Positions 36,934 to 49,865 of a stretch of DNA of 64,000 bases are shown here, in pieces. The DNA comes from Panopea generosa. Lineage: Eukaryota; Mollusca; Bivalvia; Adapedonta; Hiatellidae. A model generated the notes under the pieces. The model saw nothing but the letters and a program-made list of their open reading frames with translations, had not been told where the DNA came from and searched no databases. Location of the stretch: contig CM055901.1 in the NCBI GenBank assembly GCA_029582155.1, positions 39,794,616 through 39,858,615 of the forward strand. The letters are read 5' to 3'. Positions within the stretch are counted from its first letter, which is position 1; each line of letters begins with the position of its first letter. The translations under genes and the position numbers were made by a program.

Positions 36934-38525
36934 ACAAGGCATTGTCTGATTACCAGGATACACCTGAGGAACATACAGCTAATGAATGTGTGACTAATTT
37001 GAAAAGTCAAGTCAAAAGATTTGACAAGTGGTACAAGGACCAATTAACTGAAGTGGACAATATAGCATATCAGAACTTTCCTGACATAACAACTAAAACA
37101 ACAGATTCTAAGCATGTAACAAACTTTGTAAGGACTTTAATTCTTACATAAACAACACTAAGTATACTGCATCATGTGAAAAACTCCTTTCTTCTTGTGT
37201 CAAGATTAGAAATGGAACAGGACAAAGTGTTCTAACCTCGGTCGTGTTCCAAATACAGGAATCCGTCATCCAAAAAATGGCAGAAACTGTTCCTGTAAAG
37301 TCTGTTCAAGAGAGGGTGCAGCCAACATAATTATCTGAAAAAGGAAAAGGTAAAGTCAGGTACATTGGTGGCTACTGTGTAGCAAAAGTAAAACACAAAT
37401 ATGAAAAATCCGTAAAAAAAGTCCATGTACAAAAGTAGAAAAAAATCACAGTTTCAAAGAAGTAAATGCTGTGTGCAGTATCTTGAAAAGCTGGTTGGAA
37501 ATTTTGGTGATCTTACAGAAAATAGTAAATTTAAGGACACACTGGAAGAAACCTCCAGGAAGCAAATATGTGACAGGGGCTTACAAATATCACAGATGAT
37601 GCCTATCTATTTTTCACATCCCTTAAGAGAAAGTGTAGAAATGTCCTACACTGACCTATACAAACACGGAAAACAGCTTATTTTACAAAACTTACTGGAT
37701 GATAAAGAACTATATGATGAATTGGCTGGACTGTTGGCAAGTACTTCCAGTGATATGGAGGACCAAACTGTTATCCACCCCTTATTTAGGAATGTTGTTA
37801 CTAAATATGTGAATGTATCAGCCTCTTCAGTTTCGTAGAGACTACTTGCTTCATGTCAAGTGTGAAAATGGTAAGGCACATAGGAAGAAGGTAATGGAAA
37901 AAAAAGGAAATGAAATCTTCCGGTAAGAAAATGTCAATAGCAGACTGCAAGAGTGATACTTCAGTTAACAAGGAAATATCGCACCTACAGTTGAAGGTAG
38001 GAGTACTGACTAATAATGAGTATTTTTGTGACAAATTATACACAAAGTCAGATTTGTTCTTACTGTGTGCAGCCTATGAAATTCCAACCACATCTAAAAT
38101 GAAAAAAAAAGACTTTGAATGATTCTCTTTGTGCTGTAATCAAAGAATTAACTCAATGCTTACTTCTAGTGTCTTTGGAGAAGGACCAAGTGGAGCCAAG
38201 TCAACCCTCCCAGGATGGATATAGTGGTGCAGGGTCTGATGGAACAGGAGTTAGAATGTCTAGTGATGAATGTGCATTCCATGAAGCTGGACCTAATGCA
38301 GCAGGAGGTAGTGATATGGTAGATGAAAGAAATGATGAGCCAGAAATAGTTTCAGTGTAAGGGACAGTAGTTCTGATAAAAAAGGTGACATTAGTATCAA
38401 GAGCCCTAAGAGAAAAGGAAAGGGTAAAGGAAAGGGGAAAGGAAATCGATCAAAAACAAAAAGTGTAGACATTGAAAAAGAAGGTTGTTCAGTATGTAAT
38501 GCTCCATTTGAAGACACACCCAATT
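36934..38525 (+). pseudogene. Broken downstream reading frames, lysine- and acid-rich, ending in a Cys-rich start
   Basis: Open pieces follow the helicase with no clear boundary (36942-37151, 37425-37838, 37910-38122, 38115-38360, then about 38370-38520). Joins between pieces are frameshifts or stops. Visible features are KVRYIGGYCVAKVKHKYEK around 37350-37410, a long helical Lys/Glu-rich part, KGKGKGKGKGNRSK near 38410-38450, and CSVCNAPFEDT near 38487-38520. The last resembles the first Cys pair of a zinc finger (perhaps PHD) and is cut off by the insertion at 38526. I do not recognise the family. It may be the C-terminal part of the helicase gene or a second gene of the same element. Confidence 0.5.
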
Positions 38526-38793
38526 GGGACCCTTCGCTTACAGGGAGAATGCTCTACCGTCTGAGCTAACCGAACCGCTTACATACCTTTCTCTCATAGT
38601 AGGTTACGTACACTGAATATAATTTATTATATAAGTCACAGTCCCTCGTTGGGCACCAAATGTAACAGGACGAGAAAAACATGCAGCCAGTCCGGGACTC
38701 GAACCTGGGACCCTTCACTTACAGGGCGAATGCTCTACCGTCTGAGCTAACCAAACCGCTTACATACATTCCTCTCCTAGTAAGTTACGTACA
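38526..38793 (-). mobile_element. Miniature LTR-like element with tRNA-like sequence inside its terminal repeats
   Basis: Read on the minus strand, a 133-bp repeat at 38793-38661 begins TGTACGTAAC and ends CCTGTTACA, the TG...CA ends of an LTR. Two bases later comes TGGTGCCCAACGAGGGAC, which resembles a primer-binding site for the 3' end of a Lys-type tRNA. Only 48 bp after the first repeat, a second copy begins (38612) and is cut off near 38526 after about 87 bp. More than half of the repeat is a tRNA-like sequence with pol III A- and B-box motifs. No polypurine tract is seen. The layout fits a TRIM-like element truncated at its 3' end. The alternative is a tandem tRNA-derived SINE with a chance primer-site match. 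Confidence 0.5.
38684..38757 (-). ncRNA. tRNA-like sequence (degenerate; would-be Thr TGT anticodon)
   Basis: The minus strand reads GGTTTGG, then A box TTAGCTCAGACGG (about 38749-38738), an anticodon arm with loop CCTGTAA, and B box GGTTCGAGTCC (38705-38695), which is a perfect consensus match. The acceptor stem pairs poorly with the 3' side (ACTGGCT), the T stem has one mismatch, and the position before the anticodon is C instead of T. It is therefore a tRNA-derived promoter rather than a working tRNA. A second partial copy lacking the B box is at about 38526-38575. Confidence 0.6.
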
Positions 38794-39480
38794 CACTGTG
38801 ACATTGAGTTGGCACTTTCTGCAAATATCTACAACGGAGCTAAATGTCAATACCCTGTTGCATCCTGTACTTCTAATATTGAGTGATGGTTTGACATTTT
38901 CATCCCCTGTAACTGTCCAGTGTTCTTTCACACAATATTTAGACCCTCCATTGCCCTTAAAGTTAGCCTTTTGGGGCTTTCCTTTACATACTTGCAATTT
39001 TTCCACCATTTCACAAATGGTTAGAATTGACTTCTGTTCCAAGTTATACCGAAATCTTGTAGTGGAGTCTGTTTGCCTCCGACTTCCAACTGCCATTCTT
39101 TATTTTCAAAGAATATAACTTCTTTAACAAGCTTAACACCATTAACACTATCCCCAGTGAATGTTCCTATGTGTATTCTTGTGTCACCAGAATGACATAC
39201 AAAGTAATGGGGTGGAATGACTTTTCCTATATCGTTTAAGTTGTTCAAGTGTGTTTCTGGCATCATGTCTTTCCGTTTAAGCCCTTCGTATGCAACACCG
39301 ACCTTTTAAGTCACCTTACTCAGACTCTTTTTTGTTGTAACAGAAGGAAACAGTTTGAGTAGGTATTTTCCCAATTGGTTGTTAGTCAACTTGCCACCAT
39401 TGCTTCTGTACTCATCAAACAATGACTGACTTTCAGTTTTGTCACAAACATTGAATGATTCCTCATATGTAGTAAGAGGC
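38794..39480 (-). pseudogene. Broken minus-strand gene of unknown family, possibly with a splice acceptor
   Basis: On the minus strand, TTTCTTTGCAG at about 39491-39481 looks like a 3' splice site, followed by an exon reading PLTTYEESFNVCDKTESQS and so on. The frame changes near 39305, and a second piece (39266-39021) includes PPHYFVCHSGDTRIHIGTF. It shifts again to KGNGGSKYCVKEHWTVTGD within 39096-38785, ending at the mini-LTR element. It converges with the helicase-associated frames. Family not recognised; it may belong to the same mobile unit or be a host gene fragment. The Cys pattern does not match a finger I know. Confidence 0.4.
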
Positions 39481-39494
39481 CTGCAAAGAAACAT

Positions 39495-41513
39495 TTACAT
39501 GACTTAAAATTTACAGGTAATAATGAATGAATGAAATAATGAAACAGCAAAGGCCTAACTAAAATTGGGTCACAATGACCTATTAACTACAGACATGTAC
39601 CAATGCATTCCTGAAATATAAAGTTTGTACCTGTAAATAGCCTTGGAGGCACGACTCATGTGTCCCATGGGGGAAAAAATATGGAAACTATTGTACTCAT
39701 CAAGCCATTCGATTTAATATGCTTCATGAGCATGTTTGACAAAACTTCATTTTTACCCACCCCAGGGCATGATCCATGAGCCACACAGAAAATCTTTTTC
39801 AATATTTCATACCTCTAACTTTAACCCGACCCCAGGGCCCCTGGGGGTGATGTCAAAATTCTAAGACCGTTGGGCACATCTATATACATTTACCAAATCA
39901 TTCCTGAAGTATGTACCTGTAATACCCTAGGAGGTGTTGCGAGACATAACACACAGACGGATGGACTGGGCATGAATACATGACATTGTGTCAAAGTTAA
40001 TAGAAAATAAGTCTCAATTCGTACACTTTACAATTTTATTTATCACTGAAATTTCTAAGTTAAATGTTTAAACAGGCAGAGCTTTGTAAAAACCTTTCAA
40101 ACACGAAAGCTCGTATCCATAAGACTCCCTGTGAACCGATATCTGTTTTCTTTTATACAGAATCTCGGCCAATGAAATGTCGAAAGTCCACATTTCACGG
40201 ATACAAGCACTTCCACCTTGAACCTGCTTATATAAACTAAAATGTTATCTTTAGTATCGAAACAATACTACGATTGATAACAGGAATCATCAGTGGTCTG
40301 AACTCAATGTATGGTCAGCAGATTATATCAATGTATCAATGTTTAACGTGGAAGTTCAATTTGGTTAGGTAAATCGGTTTAGTATGGTTAATCGGATTTG
40401 TATGGTAATTTGGTCTGATTTGGTATATAAGTGTGTTATGGTATAGTTGTTTGTTGTGGTATCCAAGTTTAGAATGGTAGATCAGTTTGGTTAGGTAAAT
40501 CAGTTTATATTCCTAGGAAAGGGTGGTTAGGTTAACTGATCGTCTGTTAGCCCTCGATGGCATAACATTATTAAATCAATTAATCAATCATTCAATCAAT
40601 CAATTTTTAACATGTGTATTGACCTAAGAAGAATCTTTTACGAGAACCTTCATCAACTATTCCTTTTGAAATGATATACAGTGTTATTTATTGTAAAATA
40701 TAGCAATTATTACAAGTTTAGATTTCAACAAGTATTGTCCCATTAAATAATAATTCTACGTATAACTTCAAAGTTAGAGGAAATATTTCAAGTGTTAAGT
40801 GACTAATCGGTCATTTATGAATTGCTCTGTACGAGATATTCAGCAAGTAAAGTAACGATAATGAGTTATTTCCCAACTCTAACTTTGCCTGTTAAGTGGA
40901 TTTATTATAGTTTAACAAGCAATCTGCACTAGGGTGGGTATATACACAGGATATAGGTTGTTGTGAACATTGGTGTAGTCACATTTAATCCATTGAAAAC
41001 TTCGTCCTTGTGTTACACTTCTACCTAATTATTCGCATAAAAAGTCGTGGGAAATTCATATATATACATACAGAAAACGTAGTGGGATATTCATAAAGGT
41101 TAATTTGCAGGTAATACTTTTTTATTGAAATTAATTGCATATATATACTTGTCAAGATTATGACATGAAAAATAACACTAGAAGCCTCCACGCTCTGCGC
41201 TTAGCATAAAGAGAAGAGTTCTGGGTATGGTCGACCTGATTTTCGTACAATGTGACGGAGTCTGCTACAACAACATGCGTCCTCGGCATGGAAACCCAGT
41301 GTAGCAGCGTTAGACTAGATGCCGTCATGATATTATCAAAAATGTATTTAAGCGCCATAAAATACATAACTATTTCCATTGACTGGATCACTTTCATAAA
41401 ACTCTAAGATCCTAACAATACGTAGTCTTAATAAGAAAATAAAAGAAATATAAGGGAATAACCGCAAAAAGTTTAAAGGGGAAAACATGGCACTTCAGCT
41501 AGATAATCAAAAC
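39495..41513. other. Non-coding stretch with small repeats
   Basis: It contains a palindrome CCCCAGGGCCCCTGGGG (39830-39846) in a C-rich repeat (about 39640-39960). There is a short degenerate repeat of GGTTTGGTATGG/TAAATCGG at 40370-40500 and an (AATC)n run at 40575-40602. No gene recognised. Confidence 0.45.
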
Positions 41514-44500
41514 ATTAACGTGATGTACGAACGCTGTTAGAGTACTTATAACGTGATGCATAAATGCTGCTAGAATGAATATAACGTGATGCATGAATGC
41601 TGCTAGAATGTACATAACGTGATGTATGAATGCTGCTAGAGTGCATATAACGTGATGCATGAATGATGTTAGAGTGTATATAACGTGATGTATGAATGCT
41701 GCTAGAGTGTATATAACGTGATGTATGAATGCTGCTATAATATATATAACGTGATGTATGAATGCTGCTAGAATATATATAACGTGATGTATGAATGCTG
41801 CTAGAATGTATGTAATGTGATGTATAAATGCTGCTAAAGCGTAAATAACGTAATGTATGAATATTACTAGTGTATATAACGTGATGAGTGAATGCTGCTA
41901 GAGTGTATATAACGTGATGCATAAATGATGTTAGAGTGTATATAACGTGATGTATGAATGCTGCTAGAGTGTATATAACGTGATGTATGAATGCTGCTAG
42001 AATATATATAACGTGATGTATGAATGCTGTTAAAGTGTATATAATGTGATGCATGACTGCTGCTAGAATGTGTATAACGTGATGAATGAATGCTGTTAGA
42101 GTGTATATAATGTAATGCATGAATGCTGCTAGAATGCATATAACGTGATGCATGAATGCTGCTAGAGTGTATATAACGTGATGCATGAATGATGTTAGAG
42201 TGTAAATAAAGTGATTCATGAATGCTGCTAGAGTGCATATAATGTGTTGCATGAATGCTGCTAGAATATATATAACATGATGCATGAATGCTGTTAGAGT
42301 GTATATAAAGTGATGCATTAATGCTGCTAGAGAGTATATAACGTGATGTATTAATGCTGTTAGAGTGTATATAACGTGATGCATGAATGCTGCTAGAATG
42401 TTGATAACGTGATGCATGAATGATGCTAGAATATATAAAAGGGATGTACGTATGAATGCTGTTATATCCAAAATATTGGCAATTTAACAAACGCTAGGAA
42501 AAAATCACTTCAATAAGAAGCCCTAAAAAAGCAGAAAATATATATAAAGTGATGAATGAATGCTGCTAGAATGTATATAAAGTGATGCATAAATACTGTA
42601 GAATGCATATAAAGTGATGCATGAATGTTGCTTTAGAGTATATAACGTGATGTATGAATGCTGCTATAGTGTATATAATGTGATGCATGAATGCTGCTAG
42701 AGTGTATATAATGTGATGCATGAATGATGTTAAAGTGTAAATAAAGTGATTCATGAATTCTGCTAGAGTGTATATAACATGATGCATGAATGCTGTTAGA
42801 ATGTGTATAAAGTAATACATGAATGCTACTAGAGTGTATATAACGTGATGGATGCATGCTGCTAGAGTATATATAACGTTATGTATGAATGGTGTTAGAG
42901 TGTATAAAGTGACGTATGAATGCTGTTAGATTGTATATAACGTGATGTATGGATGCTGCTAGAGTGTATATAACGTGATGCATGAATGCTGCTAGAGTGT
43001 ATATAAAGTGATGTATGAATGCTGATAGAGTGTTTACAGTGTGATGTATAAATGCTGTTAGAGTGTATATAATGTGATGCATGAATGCTGCTAGAACGTA
43101 TATAAAGTGATGCGTGTATGGTTTTAGAGTGTATTTTACGTGATGTATGAATGCTGTTAGAGTGTAAATAAAGTGACTTATGAATGCTGTTAAAGTGTAT
43201 ATAACGTGATTGATGAATGGTGCTAGAGTGTATATAAAGTGATGTAAAAATGGTTATAGAGTGTATTTTACGTGATGTATAAATGCTGTTAAAGTGTAAA
43301 TAAAGTGACGTATGAATGCTGCTAGAGTGTATATAACATGATGTATGAATGCTGCTAGAATGTATTTAACATGATACATGCATGCTGCAAGAGTGTATAT
43401 AATGTGATGCATGAATGATGTTAGAGTGTATATAACATGATACATGAATGCTGTTAGACTGTATATAAAGTGATGCATGAATGCTGCTAGAATGTACATA
43501 ACATGATGTATGAATGCTGTTAAAGTGAATATAACGTGATGCATGAACGCTGCTAGAGTGTATATAAAATTATGTAAAAATGGTTCTAGAGTGTATTTTA
43601 CGTGATGTATGAATGCTATTAAAGTGTAAATAAAGTGACATATGAATGCTGCTAGAGTATATATAACGTGATGTATGAATGCTGCTAGAATGTATTTAAC
43701 GTGGTACATGAATGCTGCAAGAATGTACATAACGTGATGCATGAATGATGCTAGAGTGTATATAACGTGATGCATGAATACTGTTAGAGCGTATATCAAG
43801 TGATGCATGAATGCTGCTAGAATGTACATAGCATGATGTATGAATGTTGTTTAAGTGTATATAAACTGATGTATGAATGCTGCTAGAATGTACATAACGG
43901 GATTTATGAATGTTGTTTAAGTGTTTATAAAGTGATGCATGAATGCTGATAGAATGTACATAACGTGATGTATGAATGCCTTTAAAGTGTATATAACGTG
44001 ATGCATGAATGCTGTTAGAATGTTGATAACGTGATGCATGAAGGCTGCTAGAATATATATAAAGTGATGAACGTATGAATGCTGTTATATCCAAAATATT
44101 GGCCATTTAGCAAACGCTACGAAAAACATCACTGCAATAAGAAACCCTAAAAAAGCAGAAAATATATATAAAGTGATGAATGAATGCTGCGAGAATGTAT
44201 ATAAAGTGATGCATAAATGCTGTAGAATGCATATAAAGTGATGCATGAATGTTGCTTTATGGTATATAACGTGATGTATGAATGCTGCTATAGTGTATAT
44301 AATGTGATGCATGAATGCTGCTAGAGTGTATATAACGTGATGGATGCATGCTGCTAGAGTGTATATAACGTTATGTATGAATGTTGTTAGAGTGTATAAA
44401 GTGACGTATGAATGCTGTTAAATTGTATATAACGTGATGTATGGATGCTGCTACGGTGTATATGACGTGATACATGAATGCTGCTAGAGTGTATATAACG

Positions 44501-46419
44501 TGATGTATGTATGCTAATAAAGTGTATATAAAGTGATGTATGAATGCTTCTAGAGTGTATACAGTGTGATGTATAAATGCTGTTAGAGTGTATATAATGT
44601 GATGCATGAATGCTGCTAGAATGTATATAAAGTGATGCGTGAATGGTTCTAGAGTGTATTTTACGCGATGTATGAATGCTGTTAAAGTGTAAATAAAGTG
44701 ACGTATGAATGCTGCTAGAGTGTATATAACGTGATGTATGAATGCTGCTAGAATGTATTTAACGTGATCCATGCATGCTGCTAGAGTGTACATAATGTGA
44801 TGTATGAATGCTGCTACAGTGTACATAACGTGATGTATGGATGCTGCAAGAGTGTATATAACGTGATTTATGAATACTGCTAGAATGTATTTAACGTGAT
44901 GCATGCATGCTGCTAGAGTGTATATAATGTGATGTATGAATGCTGCTACAGTGTACATAACGTGATGTATGGATGCTGCAAGAGTGTATATAATGTGATG
45001 CATGAATGCTGTTAGAGTGTATATAATGTGATGCATGAATGATGTTAGAGTGTATATAACGTGATTCATGAATGCTGTTAGATTGTATATAAAGTGATGC
45101 ATGAATGCTGCTAGAATGTACATAACGTGATTTATGAATGCTGTTAAAGTGTATATAACGTGATGCATGAATGCTACTAAAATGTATATAAAGTGATGTA
45201 AAAGTGGTTCTAGAGTGTATTTTACGTGAGGTATGAATGCTGTTAATGTGTAAATAAAGTGACATATGAATGCTGCTAGAGTGTACATATCGTGATGTAT
45301 TGATGCTACAAGAGTGTATATAATGTGATGCATGAAAGCTGCTAGAGTGTATATAATGTGATGCATGAATGATGTAAGAGTGTATATAACGTGATACATG
45401 AATGCTGCTAGAGTGTATATAATGTGATGCATGAATGATGTAAGAGTGTATATAACGTGATACATGAAAGCTGCTAGAGTGTATATAATGTGATACATGA
45501 ATGATGTAAGAGTTAATATAACGTGATACATGAATGCTGTAAGATTGTATATAAAGTGATGCATGAATGCTGCTAAAATGTACATAGCGTGATGTATGAA
45601 TGCTGTTAAAGTGTATATAACGTGATGGATGAATGGTGCTAGAGTGTATATAAAGTGATGTAAAAATGGTTCTAGAGTGTATTTTACGTGATGTACGAAT
45701 GCTGTTAAAGAGTAAATAAAGTGACATATGAATGCTGCTAGAGTATATATAACGTGATGTATGAATGCTGCTAGAATGTATTTAACGTGATGCATGAATG
45801 TTGCAAGAATGTACATAACCTGATGCATGAATGCTGCTAGAGTGTATATAATGTGATTCATGAATGATGTTATAGTGTATATAACATTATGCACGAATGC
45901 TGTTAGAGTGTATATAAAGTGATGCACGAATGCTGCTAAAATGTACATAACGTGATGCATGAATGATGCTAAAGTGTATATAACATGATGAATGAATACT
46001 GTAAGAGTGTATATAAAGTGATGCATGAATGCTGCTAGAATGTACATAGCATGATGAATGAATGTTGTTTAAGTGTATATAAACTGATGCATGATTGCTG
46101 CTAGAATGTACATAACGTGATGTATGAATGTTGTTTAAGTGTATAAAAAGTGATGCATGAATGCTGCTACAATGTACATAACGTGATGTATGAATGCCTT
46201 TAAAGTGTATATAACGTGATGCATGAATGCTGCTAGAATGTATATAACATGATGCATGAATGCTGTTAGAATGTATATAACGTGATGTATAAATGCTTTT
46301 AAAATGTTTATGGATGAATGCTGCTAGAATGTATTTAACGTGATGCATGAATGCTGCTAGAATATACATAACATTATGTATGAATGCTGCTAGAGTGTGT
46401 ATAACGTGATGCATGAATG
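41514..46419. repeat. 33-bp satellite array (~148 units)
   Basis: The unit is ATAACGTGATG + TATGAATGCTGCTAGAGTG + TAT with many substitutions. Because 33 is a multiple of three and the minus strand has few stops in two frames, it gives long artificial open frames (up to 558 codons) of 11-residue repeats such as HHVIYTLAAFM or ASRYIHSSSIH. Two non-unit interruptions (42461-42535 and 44084-44162) are copies of each other (CCCTAAAAAAGCAGAAAATA), showing a ~1.62-kb higher-order period. CG positions often read TG or CA. Confidence 0.95.
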
Positions 46420-49400
46420 AGTATCGCCACGCATTGTAGTTTCCTGATCTGAGTCACTAATTAGGTTTTGAAGCAGTATCGCCACGTGTTGTAGTTTTCT
46501 GATCTGAGTCGCTAGTAAGGTTTTGAAGCAGTATCGCCATGAATTGTAATTTCCTGATCTGAGTCACTAGTCAGGTTGTGAAGCAGTATCGCCACGCGTT
46601 GTAGTTTCCTAATCTGAGTCAATAGTTACGTTTTAAAGCAGTTTCGCCACACGTTGTAGTGTCCTGATCTGAGTCAATAGTTACGTTATGCAGCCGTATC
46701 GCCTTGCGTTGTAGTTTCATGATCTGAGTCACTAGTTATGTTGTGAAGCGGTATCGCCACGCGTTGTAGTTTCCTGATCTGAAACACCAGTTAGGTTTTG
46801 AAGCAGTATCGCCACGCGTTGTAGCTTCCTGATCTGAGTCACTAGTTCGGTTGTGAAGCAGTATCGCTACACGTTGTGGTTTCCAGAACTGAGTCACTTG
46901 TTAGGTTGTGAAGCAGTACCGCCATGCGTTGTAGTTTCCAGATCTGAGTCAGTAGTTAGGATGTGAAGCAGTATCACCACGCGTTGTCGTTTCCTGATCT
47001 AAATCACTTGTGAGGTTGCTAAGTAGTATCGCCACACGTTGTGATTTCCTGTTCTGAGTCACTAGTTAGGTTTTGAAGCAGTATCGCCAAAGGTAGTAGT
47101 TTCCTGATCAGAGTCAATAATTAGGTTTTGAAGCAGTATCGCCACGTGTTGTAGCTTCCTGATCTGAGTCAATAGTTAGGTTGTGAAGCAGTATCGCCAC
47201 GCGTTGTAGTTTCCAGTTCTGAGTCACTAATTAGGTTGTGAAGAAGTATCGTTACATGTTGTGGTTTCCATATCTGAATCACTAGTTAGGTTGTGAAGCA
47301 GTATCGCTACACGTTGTGGTTTCCAGATCTGAATCACTAGTTAGGTTGTGAATCAGTATTGCAGCACCTTGTAGTTTCCTGATCAAAATCACTTGTGAGG
47401 TTGTTAAGTAGTATCGCAACACGTTGTAGTTTACAGATCTGAGTCACTAGTTAAGTTTTGAAGCAGTATCGCCACAAGTAGTAGTTTCCTGATCAGAGTC
47501 AATAATTAGGTTTTGAAGCAGTATGGCCACGTTTTGTAGTTTCTTGATCTGAGTCAATAGTTATGTTGTGAAGCAATATCGCCACGCGTTGTAGTTTACT
47601 GATCTGAGTTACTAGTTATGTTGTGAAGCAGTTTCGCCATGCTTTGTAGTTTCCAGAACTGAGTCACTAGTTAGGTTGTGAAGCAGTATCGCCACAGGTA
47701 GTAGGTTCCTGATCAGAGTCACTAATTAAGTTTTGAAGCAGTATCGCCACGCTTTGTAGTTTCTTGATCTGAGTCACTAGTTATGTTATGAAGCAATATC
47801 GCCACGTGTTGTAGTTTCCTGATCTGAGTCACTAGTTATGTTGTGAAGTAGTATCGCCATGTGTTGTAATTTCCTGATCTAAATCACTAGTTAGGTTTTT
47901 AACCAGTATCGCCGCACGTTGTAGTTTCCTGATCTGAGTCACTAGTTATGTTGTGAAGCAGTATCGCCTATGTGTTGTAATTTCCTGATCTGAATCACTA
48001 GTTAGGTTTTGAACCAGTATCGCCGCACGTTGTAGTTTCCTAATCTCAGTCACTAGTTAGGTTGTGAAGCAGTACCGCCATGCGTTGTAGTTTCTAGATC
48101 TGAGTCACTAGTTATGTTGTGAATCATTATCGCCACGTGTTGTAGTTTCCTGATATGAGTCACTAGTTAGGTTGTGAAGCAGTATCGCCACACGTTGAAG
48201 TGTCCTGATCTGAGTCAATAGTTACGTTTTGAAGCTGTATCACCTTGCGTTGTAGTTTCCTGATCTGAGTCACTAGTTACTTTGTGAAGCAGTATCGCCA
48301 CGCGTTGTAGTTTCCAGTTCTGAGTCACTAATTAGGTTGTGAAGCAGTATCGCTACACGTTGTGGTTACCAGATCTGAGTCACTAGTTAGGTTGTGAAGC
48401 AGTATCGCCACCCGTTGTAGTTTCCTGATTTGAGTTATTAATTACATTTTGAAACAGTATCGCCACACGTTGTAGGTTCATGATCTTAGTCAATAGTTAG
48501 GTTGTGAAGCAGTATCGCCACGTGTTGTAATTTCCTGTCCTGAGTCACTAGTTAGGTTGTGAAGCAGTATCGCCACGCGTTGTAGTTTCCAGATCTGATT
48601 CACTTGTTAGGTTGTAAAGCATTATCGCCACGCCTTGTAGTTTCTTAATCTGAGTCACTAGTTATGTTATGAAGCAGTATCGCCAACCATTTTAGTTTCC
48701 AGATCTGAGTCAATAGTTATGTTTTGAAGCAGTATCGCCACACGTAGTAGTTTCCTGATCTGAGTCACTAGTTAGGTTTTGAAGCAGTATCGCCATGCGT
48801 TGTAGTTTCCTGATCTGAGCCACTAGTGAGGTTGTGAAGCAGTATGGCCACGCATTGTAGTTTCCTGATCTGAGTCGCTAGTTAGGTTGTGAAGCAGTAT
48901 CGCCATGCATTGTAGTTTCCTGATATGAGTCGCTAGAAAGGTTGTGAAGCAGTATCGCTACGCGTTGTAGTTTCCTGATCAGAGTCACTAGTATCGTTTT
49001 GAAGCAGTAATGCCACGCGTTGTAGTTTCCTGATCTGATTTTGAAGAAGTATCGCCACGCGTTGTAGCTTCCTGATCTTAGTCACTAGTTAGGTTGTGAA
49101 GCAGGATCACCCCGTGTTGTAGTTTCCTGTCCTGAGTCACTAGTTAAATTGTGAAGCATTATCGCCACGCGTTGTAGTTTTCTGATAAGAGTCAATAGTA
49201 ACGTTGTGAAGCGGTATCGCCACACGTTGTAGTTTCCTGATCTGAGTCACTAGTTAGGTTTTGAAACAGTATCGCCACACGTTGTAGTTTCCTGATCTGA
49301 GTAACTAGTTAGGTTTTGAAGCAGTATCGCCACGCAATGTAGTTTCCTGATCTGAGCCACTAGTGAGGTTGTGAAGCAGTATGGCCACGCATTGTAGTTT

Positions 49401-49865
49401 CCTGATCTGAGTCGCTAGTAAGGATGTGAAGCAGTATCGCCACGCGTTGTAGTTTCCTGATCTGAGTCACTAGTTACGTTTTGAAGCAGTAATGCCACGC
49501 GATGTAGTTTCCTGATCTGATTCACTAATTACGTTTTGAAGAAGTATCGCCATGAGTTGTAATTTCCTGATCTGAATCACTAGTTATGTTTTGAAGCAGT
49601 ATCGCCACGCGTTGTAGTTTTGTGGTATGAGTCACTAGTTACGTTGTGAAGCAATATCTCCATGCGTTGTTAGTTTCCAGATCTGAGTCACTTGTTAGGT
49701 TGTGAAAGAGTAAAGCCACGCATTGTAGTTTCCTGATCTGAATCAGTATTGCCATGCGTTGTAGTTTCCTGATCAGAGTCAATAGTTAGGTTGTGGAGCA
49801 GTATCGCCAGGCATTGTAGTTTCCAGAACTGAGTTACTAGTTAGTTTGTGAAGCAGTATCGCCAC

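Noticed and set aside
38684..38757. Functional tRNA gene
   Set aside because: Acceptor stem does not pair, T stem has a mismatch, position 33 is C, and it lies within an LTR-like repeat; annotated as tRNA-like.
44371..46047. 558-codon minus-strand open frame and the other long open frames over 41515-46414 as protein-coding genes
   Set aside because: They are translations of the 33-bp satellite in two frames at once, with no start context, no non-repeat domain and frame persistence explained by 33 being a multiple of three.
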